Below the pieces are notes generated by a model. That model was not told the DNA's origin. It saw nothing but the letters and a program-made list of their open reading frames with translations, and ran no database searches. DNA of 64,000 nucleotides from Arsukibacterium sp. UBA3155 (lineage in GTDB: Bacteria > Pseudomonadota > Gammaproteobacteria > Enterobacterales > Alteromonadaceae), in contig DEYP01000018.1 in NCBI GenBank assembly GCA_002364615.1, forward strand, positions 1 through 64,000, given 5' to 3'. The translations under genes and the position numbers were made by a program. Shown here piece by piece: positions 45,159 through 55,796 of this stretch (its first letter is position 1; each line of letters begins with the position of its first letter).

Positions 45159-46681
45159 TGTCGCATCTGATAATCGCGCCTATTTTACTGCCAATATTTA
45201 CTGCGCTACTGATTATGCTACCTCCTATTCATTATTCGCCAATGCGCAGGCGCTGGGTCAGCATGGTCTCTACGGTTATTCTGTTGATCCTGACCGTGTG
45301 TTTGTTAGTGCAAACGCAGCATACGGGTGTGTCGTTTTATGCTTTGGGTGCCTGGCAGCCTCCGTTTGGTATTATTCTGGTCGCTGATATTTTCAGTGTC
45401 AGCATGGTGTGCTTAACGTCGTTTTTGGCTCTGGGAGCGATTTGTTATGGCAGCGCCGGAGAAGATGAGCGAGGTTCATTTTTCCATCCTTTATTTCAGT
45501 TTCAGTTGATGGGTATTAATGGTGCCTTTTTAACCGGCGATTTATTTAACCTGTTCGTCTTTTTTGAAGTGCTGTTAATCGCCTCTTATGGTCTGCTGGT
45601 GCATGCCGGCGGTAAAAATAAAACCAAAGCCGCAGTGCACTATGTGGTACTAAACCTGGCGGGCTCGGCCGTATTTCTATTCTCGTTAGGTATTTTGTAT
45701 GGCACCCTTGGCACCTTGAATATTGCTGATATGGCGGTTCAGGTAGCGAAGTTGCCGCCAGAGAACGTGATGCTGGTGAAGTCTGGTGGTTTGTTGCTGT
45801 TAATTGTATTTGCCCTTAAAGCAGCAATTTTACCCTTACAATTCTGGCTGCCCGCAACCTATTCTGCTGCATCGCCACCGGTTGCCGCACTTTTTGCGGT
45901 GATGACCAAAATAGGCACTTATTCTTTACTGCGGGTTTATACCACTATCTTTGGTGAGCAGGCCGGACCTTTGGCTGGTATGGCTTCTGACTGGTTATGG
46001 CCGCTTGGCTTAGCCACCATTATGCTCGGTGCTATTGGGGTATTAGCCAGTCAGGATTTCAGAAAGCTGGTGGCCAATCTGGTGATTATATCAGTTGGTA
46101 CCCTGGTTACTTTGGTTTCGCTGCAAAGTACTGCGGCCACGTCAGCCATATTATATTACACGGTTCACTCGACGATGGTGTGCGGCGCGCTATTTTTACT
46201 GGCTGACGTTATTGGCGCCCAGCGCGGCAAGGCAGGTGACAGATTAGTGCCGGGCAGGCGTATGGGACAACCTGCTTTGCTGGGTACACTGTTTATTGTT
46301 GCTGCTATTGCCGTGGCAGGTTTACCACCCCTGTCAGGTTTTGTTGGCAAACTAATGATTTTGCAAGCCGCCAGTTCACCGTTGCAACAGATACTGCTTT
46401 GGTCTGTGATTTTACTCAGCAGTTTAATGGTGTTAATCGGGCTATCGCGCGCGGGCAGTATTTTGTTCTGGCGGGTCAGTGGTAATGAAGCCGGCCCGGA
46501 AAGAATGTTACCGTTGCAGACGTTTGCATTGGTCTGGCTGTTACTCGCTGCACCGCTAATGGCAGTATTTGCCGGTCCGCTTACTGAGCTTACCTTTGCC
46601 GCGGCTGACCAGATACGAGATATTCAAAGTAGTATCGCTATTATACTGGGTGATACCACAACTTTTGGAGGTACGCCATGA
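45158..46681 (+). CDS. mrpD: Mrp antiporter subunit D
   Basis: 507 aa, NuoN/M-like antiporter subunit with about 14 membrane helices. It has NLFVFFEVLLIASYGLLVHAGG and the lysine-bearing ALKAAILPLQFWLPATYSAASPPVAALFAVMTKIGTYS region, split here only by helix breaks. It is the second proton/cation channel of the complex. Its stop overlaps mrpE at ATGA. Confidence 0.94.
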   Translation: MSHLIIAPILLPIFTALLIMLPPIHYSPMRRRWVSMVSTVILLILTVCLLVQTQHTGVSFYALGAWQPPFGIILVADIFSVSMVCLTSFLALGAICYGSAGEDERGSFFHPLFQFQLMGINGAFLTGDLFNLFVFFEVLLIASYGLLVHAGGKNKTKAAVHYVVLNLAGSAVFLFSLGILYGTLGTLNIADMAVQVAKLPPENVMLVKSGGLLLLIVFALKAAILPLQFWLPATYSAASPPVAALFAVMTKIGTYSLLRVYTTIFGEQAGPLAGMASDWLWPLGLATIMLGAIGVLASQDFRKLVANLVIISVGTLVTLVSLQSTAATSAILYYTVHSTMVCGALFLLADVIGAQRGKAGDRLVPGRRMGQPALLGTLFIVAAIAVAGLPPLSGFVGKLMILQAASSPLQQILLWSVILLSSLMVLIGLSRAGSILFWRVSGNEAGPERMLPLQTFALVWLLLAAPLMAVFAGPLTELTFAAADQIRDIQSSIAIILGDTTTFGGTP

Positions 46682-47214
46682 GAGTAACGCCTCGCTATAG
46701 CTGGTTACCCACACCGTATCGCAGTTTGCTGCTGCTGCTGGTGTGGCTGCTGTTAAATCAGAGTGTTGAATTAATTCATTTATTTTTTGGTACTATTCTG
46801 GCGCTGATTATTCCCTGGATTAGTGGCAAATTCCGTGATCCGCAACCACTGATTGAGCGGCCATTACTGGCACTACGATATATTCTGCGGGTATTTGGCG
46901 ACATTGTTACCGCCAATGCTCAGGTCGCGATCCTGATCCTGGGGCCGCAGCGTCGGTTAAATCCGGCATTTGTAAGAATGCCATTGGATCTGCAGCACGA
47001 TTTACCCATTACTATTCTGGCCAGCACCGTCTCTATGACCCCGGGTACCGTGAGCGCCGATGTGTATCCCTGTCATGATACCCAGCCGGGTGATGCTGAA
47101 ATTACCCAGCGCTGGTTGCTTATTCATGTTCTCAATTTAGAGGACGAAGCAGAATTAATTGCGACCATAAAAAGCCGGTATGAAGCACCACTGAAGGAGA
47201 TATTTCAATGTTAG
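46678..47214 (+). CDS. mrpE: Mrp antiporter subunit E
   Basis: 178 aa. It has two to three N-terminal membrane helices and the conserved LASTVSMTPGTVSADV segment, followed by a cytosolic end (HVLNLED). It overlaps mrpF by 7 nt. Structural subunit of the antiporter. Confidence 0.93.
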   Translation: MRVTPRYSWLPTPYRSLLLLLVWLLLNQSVELIHLFFGTILALIIPWISGKFRDPQPLIERPLLALRYILRVFGDIVTANAQVAILILGPQRRLNPAFVRMPLDLQHDLPITILASTVSMTPGTVSADVYPCHDTQPGDAEITQRWLLIHVLNLEDEAELIATIKSRYEAPLKEIFQC

Positions 47215-47477
47215 AACAAGTGATATTTCTGGTGTTTGGCATGATTAGCCTGGCGTTACTGCTTAATCTCTGGCGTTTACTGGTCGGTCCTAGTATTCCT
47301 GACCGGATTCTGGCGCTGGATACCATGTTTATTAACAGTATCGCGCTGATTATTTTATACGGCCTGTTAATGGGCTCGCCGCTTTATTTTGAAGCAGCGT
47401 TACTGATTGCAATGTTAGGTTTTGTCAGTACGGTAGCCGTATGCAAATTCCTGCTGCGCGGCGATATCATCGAATAG
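47208..47477 (+). CDS. mrpF: Mrp antiporter subunit F
   Basis: 89 aa, three membrane helices. GPSIPDRILALDTMFINSIALI is the MrpF core with the conserved acidic Asp. GGAG lies shortly before the ATG. Confidence 0.93.
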   Translation: MLEQVIFLVFGMISLALLLNLWRLLVGPSIPDRILALDTMFINSIALIILYGLLMGSPLYFEAALLIAMLGFVSTVAVCKFLLRGDIIE

Positions 47478-47487
47478 GAGCGACATA

Positions 47488-47877
47488 ATGCAAAACTGGA
47501 TGGAATGGGCTGTCGCTTTTTTCTTATTACTCGGTGGCTGTTTTGTATTAATTGGCTCCATAGGCTTAAGCCGGATGCCAGACTTTTTTATGCGCTTGCA
47601 TGGCCCGACTAAGGCCACGACTCTTGGTATGGGGGGCATTTTACTGGGCTCGATTTTTTATTTCAGCTTGTCACATAGCGTCAGTGTACATGAATTGCTG
47701 ATTACTATTTTCCTGCTGATAACTGCACCCATAAGTGCTCATATGCTGATTAAAACGGCATTGCATCATCAGTTAAAAGCGATTGACCGAACCCGTGGTG
47801 AACGCGAATTAAAGCAGGGGCAGCAAGAGGGAAGCGGTGACCCGAAAAAGGTACTGACAGCTGAAAACAAACCTTAA
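47488..47877 (+). CDS. mrpG: Mrp antiporter subunit G
   Basis: 129 aa, three membrane helices. The IGLSRMPDFFMRLHGPTKATTLG motif is diagnostic. It has a charged C-terminal tail. Last gene of the operon, convergent with npr, 8 nt between the stops. Confidence 0.93.
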   Translation: MQNWMEWAVAFFLLLGGCFVLIGSIGLSRMPDFFMRLHGPTKATTLGMGGILLGSIFYFSLSHSVSVHELLITIFLLITAPISAHMLIKTALHHQLKAIDRTRGERELKQGQQEGSGDPKKVLTAENKP

Positions 47878-47884
47878 CCGGTGG

Positions 47885-48157
47885 TTACTCGCCAAAGCCT
47901 TGTTCTATTAAGGATACCACGGCGCTTAATGCTGCAGCCGCATCAGAACCTTCTGCAGTCACCTGCAAGGTCTTACCTTTGCTGCTTGCCAGCATAAGCA
48001 AGGCTAAAACGCTGCAGGCATCGGCCGTTTTATCTTGATAAACTAACTCAATATGGGCCTGAAACTGCTGGCACAACTGGGCCAGTTTGGTCGCTGCCCG
48101 GGCGTGTAAACCCAGTTGATTGACGATAGTAACGTTGCGGCTAAGTTTAGTGGCCAT
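47885..48157 (-). CDS. npr: Nitrogen-related HPr phosphocarrier (NPr)
   Basis: 90 aa from the ATG at 48157, within the end of rapZ; the frame is open further upstream but only from this start does it match HPr. His18 in NQLGLHARAATKL is the phosphorylation site. It passes phosphate from PtsP to PtsN in the nitrogen PTS. It overlaps rapZ by 11 nt. Confidence 0.92.
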   Translation of the reverse strand: MATKLSRNVTIVNQLGLHARAATKLAQLCQQFQAHIELVYQDKTADACSVLALLMLASSKGKTLQVTAEGSDAAAALSAVVSLIEQGFGE

Positions 48158-49004
48158 GATGACGAACCAGCTCCCTGTGCCGGATTTGTACGTCCTCACG
48201 CTGGCTGCGATAGCTGTCTGCCAGACTCTCTGCAATGTAAACTGAGCGGTGCTGACCGCCGGTACAACCGATTGCAATGGTAAGATAGCTGCGGTTGTTC
48301 CGTTCCAGATGAGGCAGCCAACTGCTGATAAAACTGTTGATTTGCCAGGTATATTTAGCAACCACAGCCTGAGATGCCAGATAGTCTTTTACCGGCTGGT
48401 CAAGGCCGGTTAATGGCTTAAGCTCTGGTTCCCAATGGGGATTTGGCAAAAAGCGGGCATCAAAAACAAAGTCAGCGTCTTTAGGAATACCGTATTTAAA
48501 ACCGAACGATTCAAACAGCATGACCAGACGGCCGGTTTTTTGTCCGAGGATCCGTTCGCGCAGCTGTTCTGCTAACTGATGAACATTTAGTTCGGTGGTA
48601 TCAATATATAAGTCTGCGCGGCTGGAAATAGGGTCTAGCAGTTGCTGTTCACGCGAGATTGCCTCGTCCAGCGACATGGCCTGATGGGACAGCGGATGCA
48701 AGCGGCGCGTTTCACTGAAACGTTTTATTAAGCTGGCGTGATCAGCATCGAGATACAATATTGTCAGGTCAAGCTTGCGAGGCAGGTAAGATAAAATATC
48801 TGCCAGTTCATCGGGATCTTGCGGTAAATTCCGAACATCAATGCTAACGGCTACCCGCTCATACTGACCCATTACCGTAGTGGCAAGAGTCGGTAACAGA
48901 TTTACCGGTATATTATCGACGCAGTAATAGCCAAGGTCTTCTAACACCCGTAATGCCACTGACTTGCCTGAGCCTGAGCGACCGCTGACGACCAATAATT
49001 TCAT
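48147..49004 (-). CDS. rapZ: RNase adapter RapZ
   Basis: 285 aa. P-loop GRSGSGKS (8-15), YYCVDNIP, and a C-terminal domain with GCTGGQHRSVYIAE that binds RNA and glucosamine-6-phosphate in E. coli. There it guides RNase E to the small RNA GlmZ and controls glmS. It overlaps ptsN by 4 nt. Confidence 0.95.
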   Translation of the reverse strand: MKLLVVSGRSGSGKSVALRVLEDLGYYCVDNIPVNLLPTLATTVMGQYERVAVSIDVRNLPQDPDELADILSYLPRKLDLTILYLDADHASLIKRFSETRRLHPLSHQAMSLDEAISREQQLLDPISSRADLYIDTTELNVHQLAEQLRERILGQKTGRLVMLFESFGFKYGIPKDADFVFDARFLPNPHWEPELKPLTGLDQPVKDYLASQAVVAKYTWQINSFISSWLPHLERNNRSYLTIAIGCTGGQHRSVYIAESLADSYRSQREDVQIRHRELVRHHGH

Positions 49005-49474
49005 GATGTTCCCATCACCTCACTGGCGTCGATGATCAACTGATATAACTGTTCATCAGATTCTGCATGCCGGATTTTACGAGTTAATTCTTTTTGACTT
49101 AACAAGCGGGCAATACCGGCGAGGGTCGTTAAATGAGCCTGACACTGTTCTTCAGGAATTAAGATAGCGCAGAAGATATCAACTGCCTGATTATCAATGG
49201 CATCAAAAGCAACAGTATCTTTGGTAACCACAAATACCAGAATAGGTTGGGTGACGGTTTTAAGCTTGCCATGCGGAATAGCAATACCTCCGCCAATACC
49301 CGTAGAGCCTAGCTTTTCACGGGTCATTAATGCTTCGAGGATAGTGTACTCGCTTATTTCCGGTAAGCGCTGATGCGCTAATTCCGCTATATACTCGAGA
49401 ACCCGTTTTTTGCTGTTAAAAAGAACTGCACTCTTGGTGCAGTTCTCGGCTAGCATAGTGCTTAAGTTGATCAT
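49001..49474 (-). CDS. ptsN: Nitrogen PTS EIIA protein
   Basis: 157 aa. Phospho-accepting His68 lies in GIGGGIAIPHGKL. It regulates potassium uptake and other processes through its phosphorylation state. Downstream of hpf by 7 nt and upstream of rapZ. Confidence 0.95.
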   Translation of the reverse strand: MINLSTMLAENCTKSAVLFNSKKRVLEYIAELAHQRLPEISEYTILEALMTREKLGSTGIGGGIAIPHGKLKTVTQPILVFVVTKDTVAFDAIDNQAVDIFCAILIPEEQCQAHLTTLAGIARLLSQKELTRKIRHAESDEQLYQLIIDASEVMGTS

Positions 49475-49481
49475 AATAAGT

Positions 49482-49769
49482 TTAGTGTCGGGCTATTTTT
49501 TCTTTATGTTTAATGACTTGCCTATCGAGTTTATCAATTAACTGGTCGATGGCCGCGTACATATTTTCATCTTCTGAAGCGGCAAAAACTTCACCGCCGG
49601 TCAGATGCAGTTTAGCTTCAGCAATTTGTCTTAATTTTTCCACGTTTAGGATGACATGTACATTGTTAATGTGATCAAAGTGACGTTCCAGCTTGGCGAA
49701 TTTAGTGTCTACGTACTCTTTTAATGCAGTGGTAATTTCTACATGATGACCCGTTAAGTTGATTTGCAT
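49482..49769 (-). CDS. hpf: Ribosome hibernation promoting factor
   Basis: 95 aa short HPF. MQINLTGHHVEITTALKEYVDTKFAKLERHF is the family start. It binds the 30S subunit and helps form 100S dimers in stationary phase. GAAGGAA lies before the ATG. It sits 26 nt after rpoN, as in E. coli. Confidence 0.95.
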   Translation of the reverse strand: MQINLTGHHVEITTALKEYVDTKFAKLERHFDHINNVHVILNVEKLRQIAEAKLHLTGGEVFAASEDENMYAAIDQLIDKLDRQVIKHKEKIARH

Positions 49770-49795
49770 AGACGTTTTCCTTCTTTTTTGCTGAC

Positions 49796-51292
49796 CTAAA
49801 CCAAGGTCTTACGTTGATTCGATGGCGGAATAAACAGGGCCTCACGGTACTTGGCAATGGTGCGCCGCGCTACATTAATGCCTTGCTCTGACAATATATC
49901 TGCCATCTTGCTGTCACTGAGTGGCTTGGCTGGGTTTTCAGCCGCCACCAACTTTTTAATAAAAGCCCGGATAGCGGTCGACGAGCACTCACCGCCGCTT
50001 TCTGTACTAACATGACTGGAAAAAAAGAATTTAAGTTCAAATATTCCCCTTGGAGTGTGCATAAATTTCTGGGTGGTCACCCTGGAAATCGTTGACTCGT
50101 GCATACCGACCATCTCGGCCACATCGTTTAAGACCATCGGTTTCATTGCTTCTTCACCGTGCTCAAAAAAGGCTTGTTGCTGCTGTACAATGCAGTTTGC
50201 AACCTTTAATAAAGTATCGTTGCGGCTTTCAAGGCTTTTCAGAAACCACTTTGCCTCCTGCAGGTGAGACCTGATGAACTGGGTATCAGCCGTATTTTTG
50301 GCGGTACGGGACATCGCCGCATATTGCTGATTTATTCTGACTTTTGGCATTGCATCCGGGTTTAACTCCACTTGCCAACGGCCTTTTACTTTCATTACTG
50401 ACACGTCAGGTATCACGTATTGTTGTTCCTGACGAATCACATCGGCCCCGGGTCTGGGGTTTAAACTGAGGATGAGCCGCATCACTTCTTTTAGCTCATC
50501 TTCTTTCAGTTTAGTCACACGCATCAAAGAACGAAAGTCCCGGTTCGCTAAATAATCAGTATGTTCTTTAATGACATGTTTGGCCTGCTGCAAAAATGGC
50601 GTGTTGGGATCAAATTGTCGCAGTTGTACCAGCAGGCATTCAGCAATAGTTCGGGCGCCAACACCAACAGGGTCAAATAATTGGATCCGTTTGATTACCG
50701 CTTCAACTTCATCTTCTTCTACATCCGGCAGACCCAGCGACTCCAGAATTTCAGCCACGTCTATGGTTAGTAACCCGGTTTCATCGATACCTTCAATAAT
50801 AATCTCGGCGATGGCTAAATCGGTTTCAGAGAAGGGTGTTAACTGCATTTGCCAGCGCAGATAATCCTGCAGCGTTTCACTGGTTTCACCCTGGAAAACC
50901 ATATCTTCATCGGGGGGAGAGCCGGCACTGACTGGCGCGGCGCTGATTAAATCATCCCAATTGTTGTCCAGCGGTAAATCATCTTGCAAACCTTGCTCAG
51001 ATATTGATTCACTGCTGTCACGTTCGGCAATTTCAGTCAGATTTTCCTGTGCGGTATCGTTACTTTCCTCTGATGCAGAGCGGGTATCGTTGTCATTTAC
51101 ATCACTAGTGTCCGGATCAGCAGAAAAGCTTTCGAACTCATCTTCACTTTCAAGTAAAGGGTTGGCGTCCAGCGCTTCCTGTATTTCCTGCTGAAGCTCA
51201 ATGGTGGACAACTGCAGCAAGCGGATAGCTTGTTGTAGTTGCGGTGTCATTGTAAGTTGCTGACCTAACCGAAGTTGCAAAGAGGGTTTCAT
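49796..51292 (-). CDS. rpoN: RNA polymerase sigma-54 factor
   Basis: 498 aa. Region I ([23 protein letters not shown]), an acidic region II (about 50-110), the core-binding and HTH regions, and the RpoN box [11 protein letters not shown] (475-485) are all present. It directs transcription from -24/-12 promoters with enhancer proteins. Next to lptB with a 46-nt gap. Confidence 0.97.
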   Translation of the reverse strand: MKPSLQLRLGQQLTMTPQLQQAIRLLQLSTIELQQEIQEALDANPLLESEDEFESFSADPDTSDVNDNDTRSASEESNDTAQENLTEIAERDSSESISEQGLQDDLPLDNNWDDLISAAPVSAGSPPDEDMVFQGETSETLQDYLRWQMQLTPFSETDLAIAEIIIEGIDETGLLTIDVAEILESLGLPDVEEDEVEAVIKRIQLFDPVGVGARTIAECLLVQLRQFDPNTPFLQQAKHVIKEHTDYLANRDFRSLMRVTKLKEDELKEVMRLILSLNPRPGADVIRQEQQYVIPDVSVMKVKGRWQVELNPDAMPKVRINQQYAAMSRTAKNTADTQFIRSHLQEAKWFLKSLESRNDTLLKVANCIVQQQQAFFEHGEEAMKPMVLNDVAEMVGMHESTISRVTTQKFMHTPRGIFELKFFFSSHVSTESGGECSSTAIRAFIKKLVAAENPAKPLSDSKMADILSEQGINVARRTIAKYREALFIPPSNQRKTLV

Positions 51293-51338
51293 TTACGTCT
51301 ATTTCTCTCCTGAAGCAGGCGTTTGTCGTTTTTCTTAA

Positions 51339-52061
51339 CTATAGCCTGAATTGCTCGCCCAGGTATACATCACGAACCTGCTGATTCACTAATACTTCCT
51401 GTGGCGGACCGGCGGCAATCAGCTCACCATGACTGACGATATAGGCCATTTCGCAAACATCAAGGGTTTCTCTGACATTGTGGTCGGTAATTAATACACC
51501 AATGCCACGTTGTCCTAAATGTTGAATTATCTTTTTGATGTCCAGCACTGAGATAGGGTCCACGCCTGCAAAGGGTTCATCCAGCAGAATAAAAGCCGGA
51601 TTTGCAGCGAGCGCCCTGGCAATTTCAACCCGGCGCCGTTCGCCTCCGGATAAGCTCATGCCTAAACTATTTTTAATGTGGCCGATATGAAACTCTTCCA
51701 GTAAGTCGTCTGCCAGCTCTTCGCGTTTTGCGTTGCTAAGATCCTTGCGGGTTTGCAGTATCGCTAATAAGTTATCGTATACGGTCAACTTTCGGAAAAT
51801 GGAACTTTCTTGTGGTAAGTAGCCAATGCCTGCTCTGGCCCGGGCATGAATAGGATCGAAGGTAATATCCTGATTATTTAACATGATTTGACCTTTGTCC
51901 GAAGGGACCAGGCCGACAATCATGTAGAAGGTCGTCGTTTTGCCGGCTCCATTGGGTCCGAGCAAGCCGACAATCTGTCCCGCGCTGACTTCAAGGCTGA
52001 CATCTTTGACCACCTGTCTGCCTTTATAACTCTTAGCCAGATGCGCTGCCACTAACTTCAT
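51339..52061 (-). CDS. lptB: LPS export ATP-binding protein LptB
   Basis: 240 aa ABC ATPase. Walker [10 protein letters not shown], signature LSGGERRR, Walker [13 protein letters not shown]. It powers LPS extraction from the inner membrane with LptFG. It overlaps lptA by 4 nt. Confidence 0.97.
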   Translation of the reverse strand: MKLVAAHLAKSYKGRQVVKDVSLEVSAGQIVGLLGPNGAGKTTTFYMIVGLVPSDKGQIMLNNQDITFDPIHARARAGIGYLPQESSIFRKLTVYDNLLAILQTRKDLSNAKREELADDLLEEFHIGHIKNSLGMSLSGGERRRVEIARALAANPAFILLDEPFAGVDPISVLDIKKIIQHLGQRGIGVLITDHNVRETLDVCEMAYIVSHGELIAAGPPQEVLVNQQVRDVYLGEQFRL

Positions 52062-52552
52062 GGATTTTCCTTGTTCTGCGGGGTGAAAATCGTGGTTACC
52101 CGTTTTTTCTGCTCACCACTTTCTGCGCTGATTTGTTGCGTTTCAATGTTATAACGAATGACGGCGGCCTGCACCTGACTACCACTTTGGCTCAGTTGGG
52201 CGTCACCGCTTAGGGTTAGTGTGCGGCTGGCGAGGTCATACCGGATCTCAGCCGCGGTGGCGGTTACCGGTATTTCGCCTTCCAGCAGCTGGCTGTATTG
52301 CACGGGTGTACCTGTGGTAATAAATACTTCGTTACCTTTTCCTGCACTGGCATTAATTTCTAAACGGTCTGCTTTGATATTTAAGCTACCCTGGCGTACT
52401 TCGACATTCTGGGTATAAACGGAGACATAATCTTTGATTGAGGTTTCGTTATTGTCAGAAGTAATAGCAATGGGTTGGCTGTAATCCGCGTCACTGGCAA
52501 AGCAGTTTGCAGATAGCAGTACAGTGAGGAAAAATAGGTTAATTTTGTTCAT
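52058..52552 (-). CDS. lptA: LPS transport protein LptA
   Basis: 164 aa periplasmic bridge protein. Signal peptide [19 protein letters not shown], then the OstA/LptA beta-jellyroll ([28 protein letters not shown]). It carries LPS across the periplasm between LptC and LptD. It overlaps lptC by 14 nt. Confidence 0.93.
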   Translation of the reverse strand: MNKINLFFLTVLLSANCFASDADYSQPIAITSDNNETSIKDYVSVYTQNVEVRQGSLNIKADRLEINASAGKGNEVFITTGTPVQYSQLLEGEIPVTATAAEIRYDLASRTLTLSGDAQLSQSGSQVQAAVIRYNIETQQISAESGEQKKRVTTIFTPQNKENP

Positions 52553-53096
52553 TGGCGTATACCGTCTCCAAGTGCTTTACAATCCGCAGATTCTGCTCAG
52601 TTAAATCTGCTTGCAAGCCTATACCATTAATATAAAAACCTTTACCAATAATTTTTACCGCTGCTGTGGTTTGCAGCACTTTACTTGGCAACAGCAGCTC
52701 CAGGTTATCAGTATCGATGCGGTCGACCAGCTCGCTGCCGCTGACATTCACAATACTAACGTGTTGCTCCAGAATAATTTTATCTTCGGGTAACCATATG
52801 CCAAACTGGCTGGTCACTTTCCATGCAGGCTGATGCTCAGCATCAAACAAGGTATATTCTGGGTTTTCAAACTGGGTAAAACCTAAACGTTCAAAAAATT
52901 CTAAGCGCTCAGCCTTAATATGATCCGCCACATAGCCTTGCCCGTCATACAGGGTTCGGGTTACCTGTTCGGCAATATAATCGGGCAACAGTTCACGGTC
53001 GGCATCATTCAGGTTAAGTTGCTCAGTCTGGTTAAACCTGATGTAAGTTGCCGTTAATACCAAAGCAAATACCAACAGGAACAGGGTTTTTTTCAT
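52539..53096 (-). CDS. lptC: LPS export protein LptC
   Basis: 185 aa. One N-terminal membrane anchor (about 4-20) and a beta-jellyroll periplasmic domain. It receives LPS from LptBFG and passes it to LptA. It overlaps kdsC by 4 nt. Confidence 0.92.
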   Translation of the reverse strand: MKKTLFLLVFALVLTATYIRFNQTEQLNLNDADRELLPDYIAEQVTRTLYDGQGYVADHIKAERLEFFERLGFTQFENPEYTLFDAEHQPAWKVTSQFGIWLPEDKIILEQHVSIVNVSGSELVDRIDTDNLELLLPSKVLQTTAAVKIIGKGFYINGIGLQADLTEQNLRIVKHLETVYANEQN

Positions 53097-53647
53097 GAGC
53101 TGCTGCCATCAAACTGTTGAAACTTATGCTGACTGATCAGCAGTAAATCAGCCAGTTCGCGCACTGCCCCGAAGCCACCTGGCAGTGATGTCAGGTAATC
53201 TGCGTGCAGACGCAGATAGGGATGGGCATCTTTTACCGCCACCGATAAGCCACAATGTTGCATGACCTGCCAATCTGATAAATCATCACCTATATAGCCA
53301 ATCTGCTCTGTGCTTAGCGCCAGTTGCTGTTGCACACTGGCAAAGGCTTCCAGTTTATTTTCCTGGCCCTGATAAATATAAGGTACGGTCAGCGAACGCA
53401 TCCGTTGTTCAACAATAGCGGAGGTGCGACCAGTAATGATGGCCACCTCAATGCCGGCATGGCGCAATGCTTTAATACCAAAGCCATCGCGGGTATGAAA
53501 TGCCTTGAGTTCCTCCCCGTTATTGCCCAGATAAATCCGGCCATCAGAAAATACGCCATCCACATCGCAAATTAATAATTTAATTGCGGCGGCGCGGCTC
53601 AGAATGTCGTCACTGACAGGTTGATAAAGGCTGGCAAAAAGCGACAT
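53093..53647 (-). CDS. kdsC: KDO 8-phosphate phosphatase
   Basis: 184 aa, HAD superfamily. LLICDVDGVFSDG holds the nucleophile Asp, and IGDDLSDWQVM the C-terminal metal ligands. It dephosphorylates KDO-8-P for LPS core synthesis. One nt from kdsD. Confidence 0.95.
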   Translation of the reverse strand: MSLFASLYQPVSDDILSRAAAIKLLICDVDGVFSDGRIYLGNNGEELKAFHTRDGFGIKALRHAGIEVAIITGRTSAIVEQRMRSLTVPYIYQGQENKLEAFASVQQQLALSTEQIGYIGDDLSDWQVMQHCGLSVAVKDAHPYLRLHADYLTSLPGGFGAVRELADLLLISQHKFQQFDGSSS

Positions 53648-53648
53648 G

Positions 53649-54629
53649 CTAAAGTACTCCTGCCCGCAATAAATCGTGCATATTCATCGCACCCACCGGC
53701 ACCCGATGCTGGTCGACAATAAGCAGGCCGTTAATTTTTTTCTGCTGCATAATTTTCAGGGCTTCGCCGGCAAGCATTTCTGCATTGGCGGTAGTGCAGG
53801 GGGTGGTCATAACCTGTTCAATGGCGGTGCTGTGAATATCCAGTTTAAGGTCGAGGATCCGTCGTAAATCACCGTCAGTAAAAATTCCTGCCAGGCTCTG
53901 GTCATCGTTAACTACCGCTGTCATCCCCAGACCCTTTTCTGAAATCTCCAGCAAGGCTTCTTTGATGGTAGCGTGTCGCCTAACTAGTGGGACCTGGCTG
54001 TCTTTGTGCATGACATCGCTTAGGCGCAGTAGCAGTTTGCGACCGAGACTGCCCCCTGGATGAGACAGCGCGAAATCGTCGGCAGAAAAGCCGCGGGCAT
54101 CCAGTAAAGCCACAGCCAACGCGTCACCCATCGCCAGCGTTGCAGTTGTGCTGGCCGTCGGTGCTAATCCCAGCGGGCAAGCTTCCTGCTCTACCTTTAC
54201 ACACAAATGGACATCAGATAACTTAGCCAACGTTGACCCCGGATTGCCTGACATGCTGATTAAGGTAATACCAAGGCGTTTAATTACCGGCAATATTGTT
54301 AAAATTTCTGCAGTTTCACCTGAATTTGAAATTGCCAGCACGATGTCACCTGCCGTAAGCATGCCTAAATCACCATGACTGGCTTCAGCAGGGTGGACAA
54401 AAAAAGCCGGTGTACCAGTTGACGCTAAAGTAGCCGATATCTTATTGGCGATGTGGCCGGACTTGCCCATTCCCATCACGATAACTTTGCCTTTACTGCT
54501 AAACAACAGCTGGCAGGCTTGCTCAAAATCGTCATTGATATATTGGGCAAGTTGTCGAACTGCTTCTGCTTCAATCTGCAGCACTTCCAGTGCCCGGTTA
54601 CAAAACGTGCTGATCATAGTTTTAGCCAT
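53649..54629 (-). CDS. kdsD: D-arabinose 5-phosphate isomerase
   Basis: 326 aa. SIS domain (about 35-175, GKVIVMGMGKSGHIANKISATLASTGTPAFFVHPAEASHGD in separate blocks) and two C-terminal CBS domains (about 205-326). It makes arabinose 5-phosphate for KDO. Confidence 0.95.
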   Translation of the reverse strand: MAKTMISTFCNRALEVLQIEAEAVRQLAQYINDDFEQACQLLFSSKGKVIVMGMGKSGHIANKISATLASTGTPAFFVHPAEASHGDLGMLTAGDIVLAISNSGETAEILTILPVIKRLGITLISMSGNPGSTLAKLSDVHLCVKVEQEACPLGLAPTASTTATLAMGDALAVALLDARGFSADDFALSHPGGSLGRKLLLRLSDVMHKDSQVPLVRRHATIKEALLEISEKGLGMTAVVNDDQSLAGIFTDGDLRRILDLKLDIHSTAIEQVMTTPCTTANAEMLAGEALKIMQQKKINGLLIVDQHRVPVGAMNMHDLLRAGVL

Positions 54630-54643
54630 AAGTAAGAAAACGA

Positions 54644-55621
54644 TTATGCCGTTTGTGAGAACAACAGATATTGGTAGCCGATAAATGCTGCCAGCAGTAT
54701 AGCACCCTCAACCCGGTTGATCCGTTGCATCCGCGTCAGCCGCACTGACATTAGCAACATTAACACCGTGGCACCGATCATGACGTAACTGTCGCGACCA
54801 CCGGCATTCGGATCGATCATGTCCGGGCCTATAACGGCGCCTAAACCTAAAACAGCAAGAATATTAAAGATATTGGAGCCGATAATATTTCCCAGAGCCA
54901 AATCATCCTCGCCTTTTAAAATACCAATAATGCTTGCTGCCAACTCCGGCAGGCTGGTGCCAATAGCGATGATGGTCAAACCAATCACCAAATCACTAAG
55001 ACCAGCATAGCGGGCGATAGTTACTGCACCATGAACAAGCAGTTGTGAGCTCGCCAGTAACAATATGAGTCCGGCTGCAGCCCATAGGACGGCTTTGAGC
55101 GTAGAAATATTAACGGTAGGTACGTCAGCGTTAATCTCTGCTATTAACGGGTCATCCGGGGTGGCATGTTTTCCCCAATAAACCAGTAACGCCAGAAAAC
55201 TAAAAAAGGCGACCAGTAACACAATGCCTTCCACCCGGGTTAGCAAATCGTCAGACAACAGGTAGTAGCCGAACAGCGTGCAAACCAATAACAACGGAAA
55301 TTCACGACGTAAGGTTAATGACGAAACCGCAATAGGCTTCAACAATGCTGCCGCACCGATAACCAGTAAAATATTGGTGATATTAGAACCGACAGCATTA
55401 CCGACCGAAGTGTCCAGTTTGCCTTGCCAGGCCGCGGTTGCCGACACCAGCATTTCAGGCGCCGAAGAGCCCATTGCAACGATGGTAAGGCCAATTACCA
55501 TAGGTGAAATACCACTATTGCGGGCAATTGACGACGCGCCATAGACAAAACGATCAGCACTCCAGATCAATAATACCAGGCCAACAATGACAAAAAAAAT
55601 AGCGACGAGTAAAGGAGACAC
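54644..55621 (-). CDS. yrbG: Calcium/sodium antiporter (YrbG family)
   Basis: 325 aa from a GTG at 55621 with AGGA 7 nt upstream; this equals the E. coli length, while the frame upstream to 55726 adds an unlikely extension. Two inverted CaCA repeats carry GLTIVAMGSSAPEMLVSATA and GLTIIAIGTSLPELAASI. About ten membrane helices. First gene of the minus-strand kds-lpt-rpoN cluster. Confidence 0.92.
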   Translation of the reverse strand: MSPLLVAIFFVIVGLVLLIWSADRFVYGASSIARNSGISPMVIGLTIVAMGSSAPEMLVSATAAWQGKLDTSVGNAVGSNITNILLVIGAAALLKPIAVSSLTLRREFPLLLVCTLFGYYLLSDDLLTRVEGIVLLVAFFSFLALLVYWGKHATPDDPLIAEINADVPTVNISTLKAVLWAAAGLILLLASSQLLVHGAVTIARYAGLSDLVIGLTIIAIGTSLPELAASIIGILKGEDDLALGNIIGSNIFNILAVLGLGAVIGPDMIDPNAGGRDSYVMIGATVLMLLMSVRLTRMQRINRVEGAILLAAFIGYQYLLFSQTA

Positions 55622-55796
55622 GCAGCAGTCCTGTAGTTTACGGCTAAAGTTAACTGTATTTTCCGTGTTATTGACGGTAATTGCAAAAAAAAACCACAAG
55701 TTCAGTTGTCTTCGATTTTTTCGCACACTTTGTTACGATTTTTTGTAACGACATTGAGCTGCAATACCTTTACAATATGACAACCTAAGGGATTTC

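Noticed and set aside
48158-48361. Upstream extension of the npr frame
   Set aside because: It lies inside rapZ in another frame; only the part from 48157 resembles HPr.
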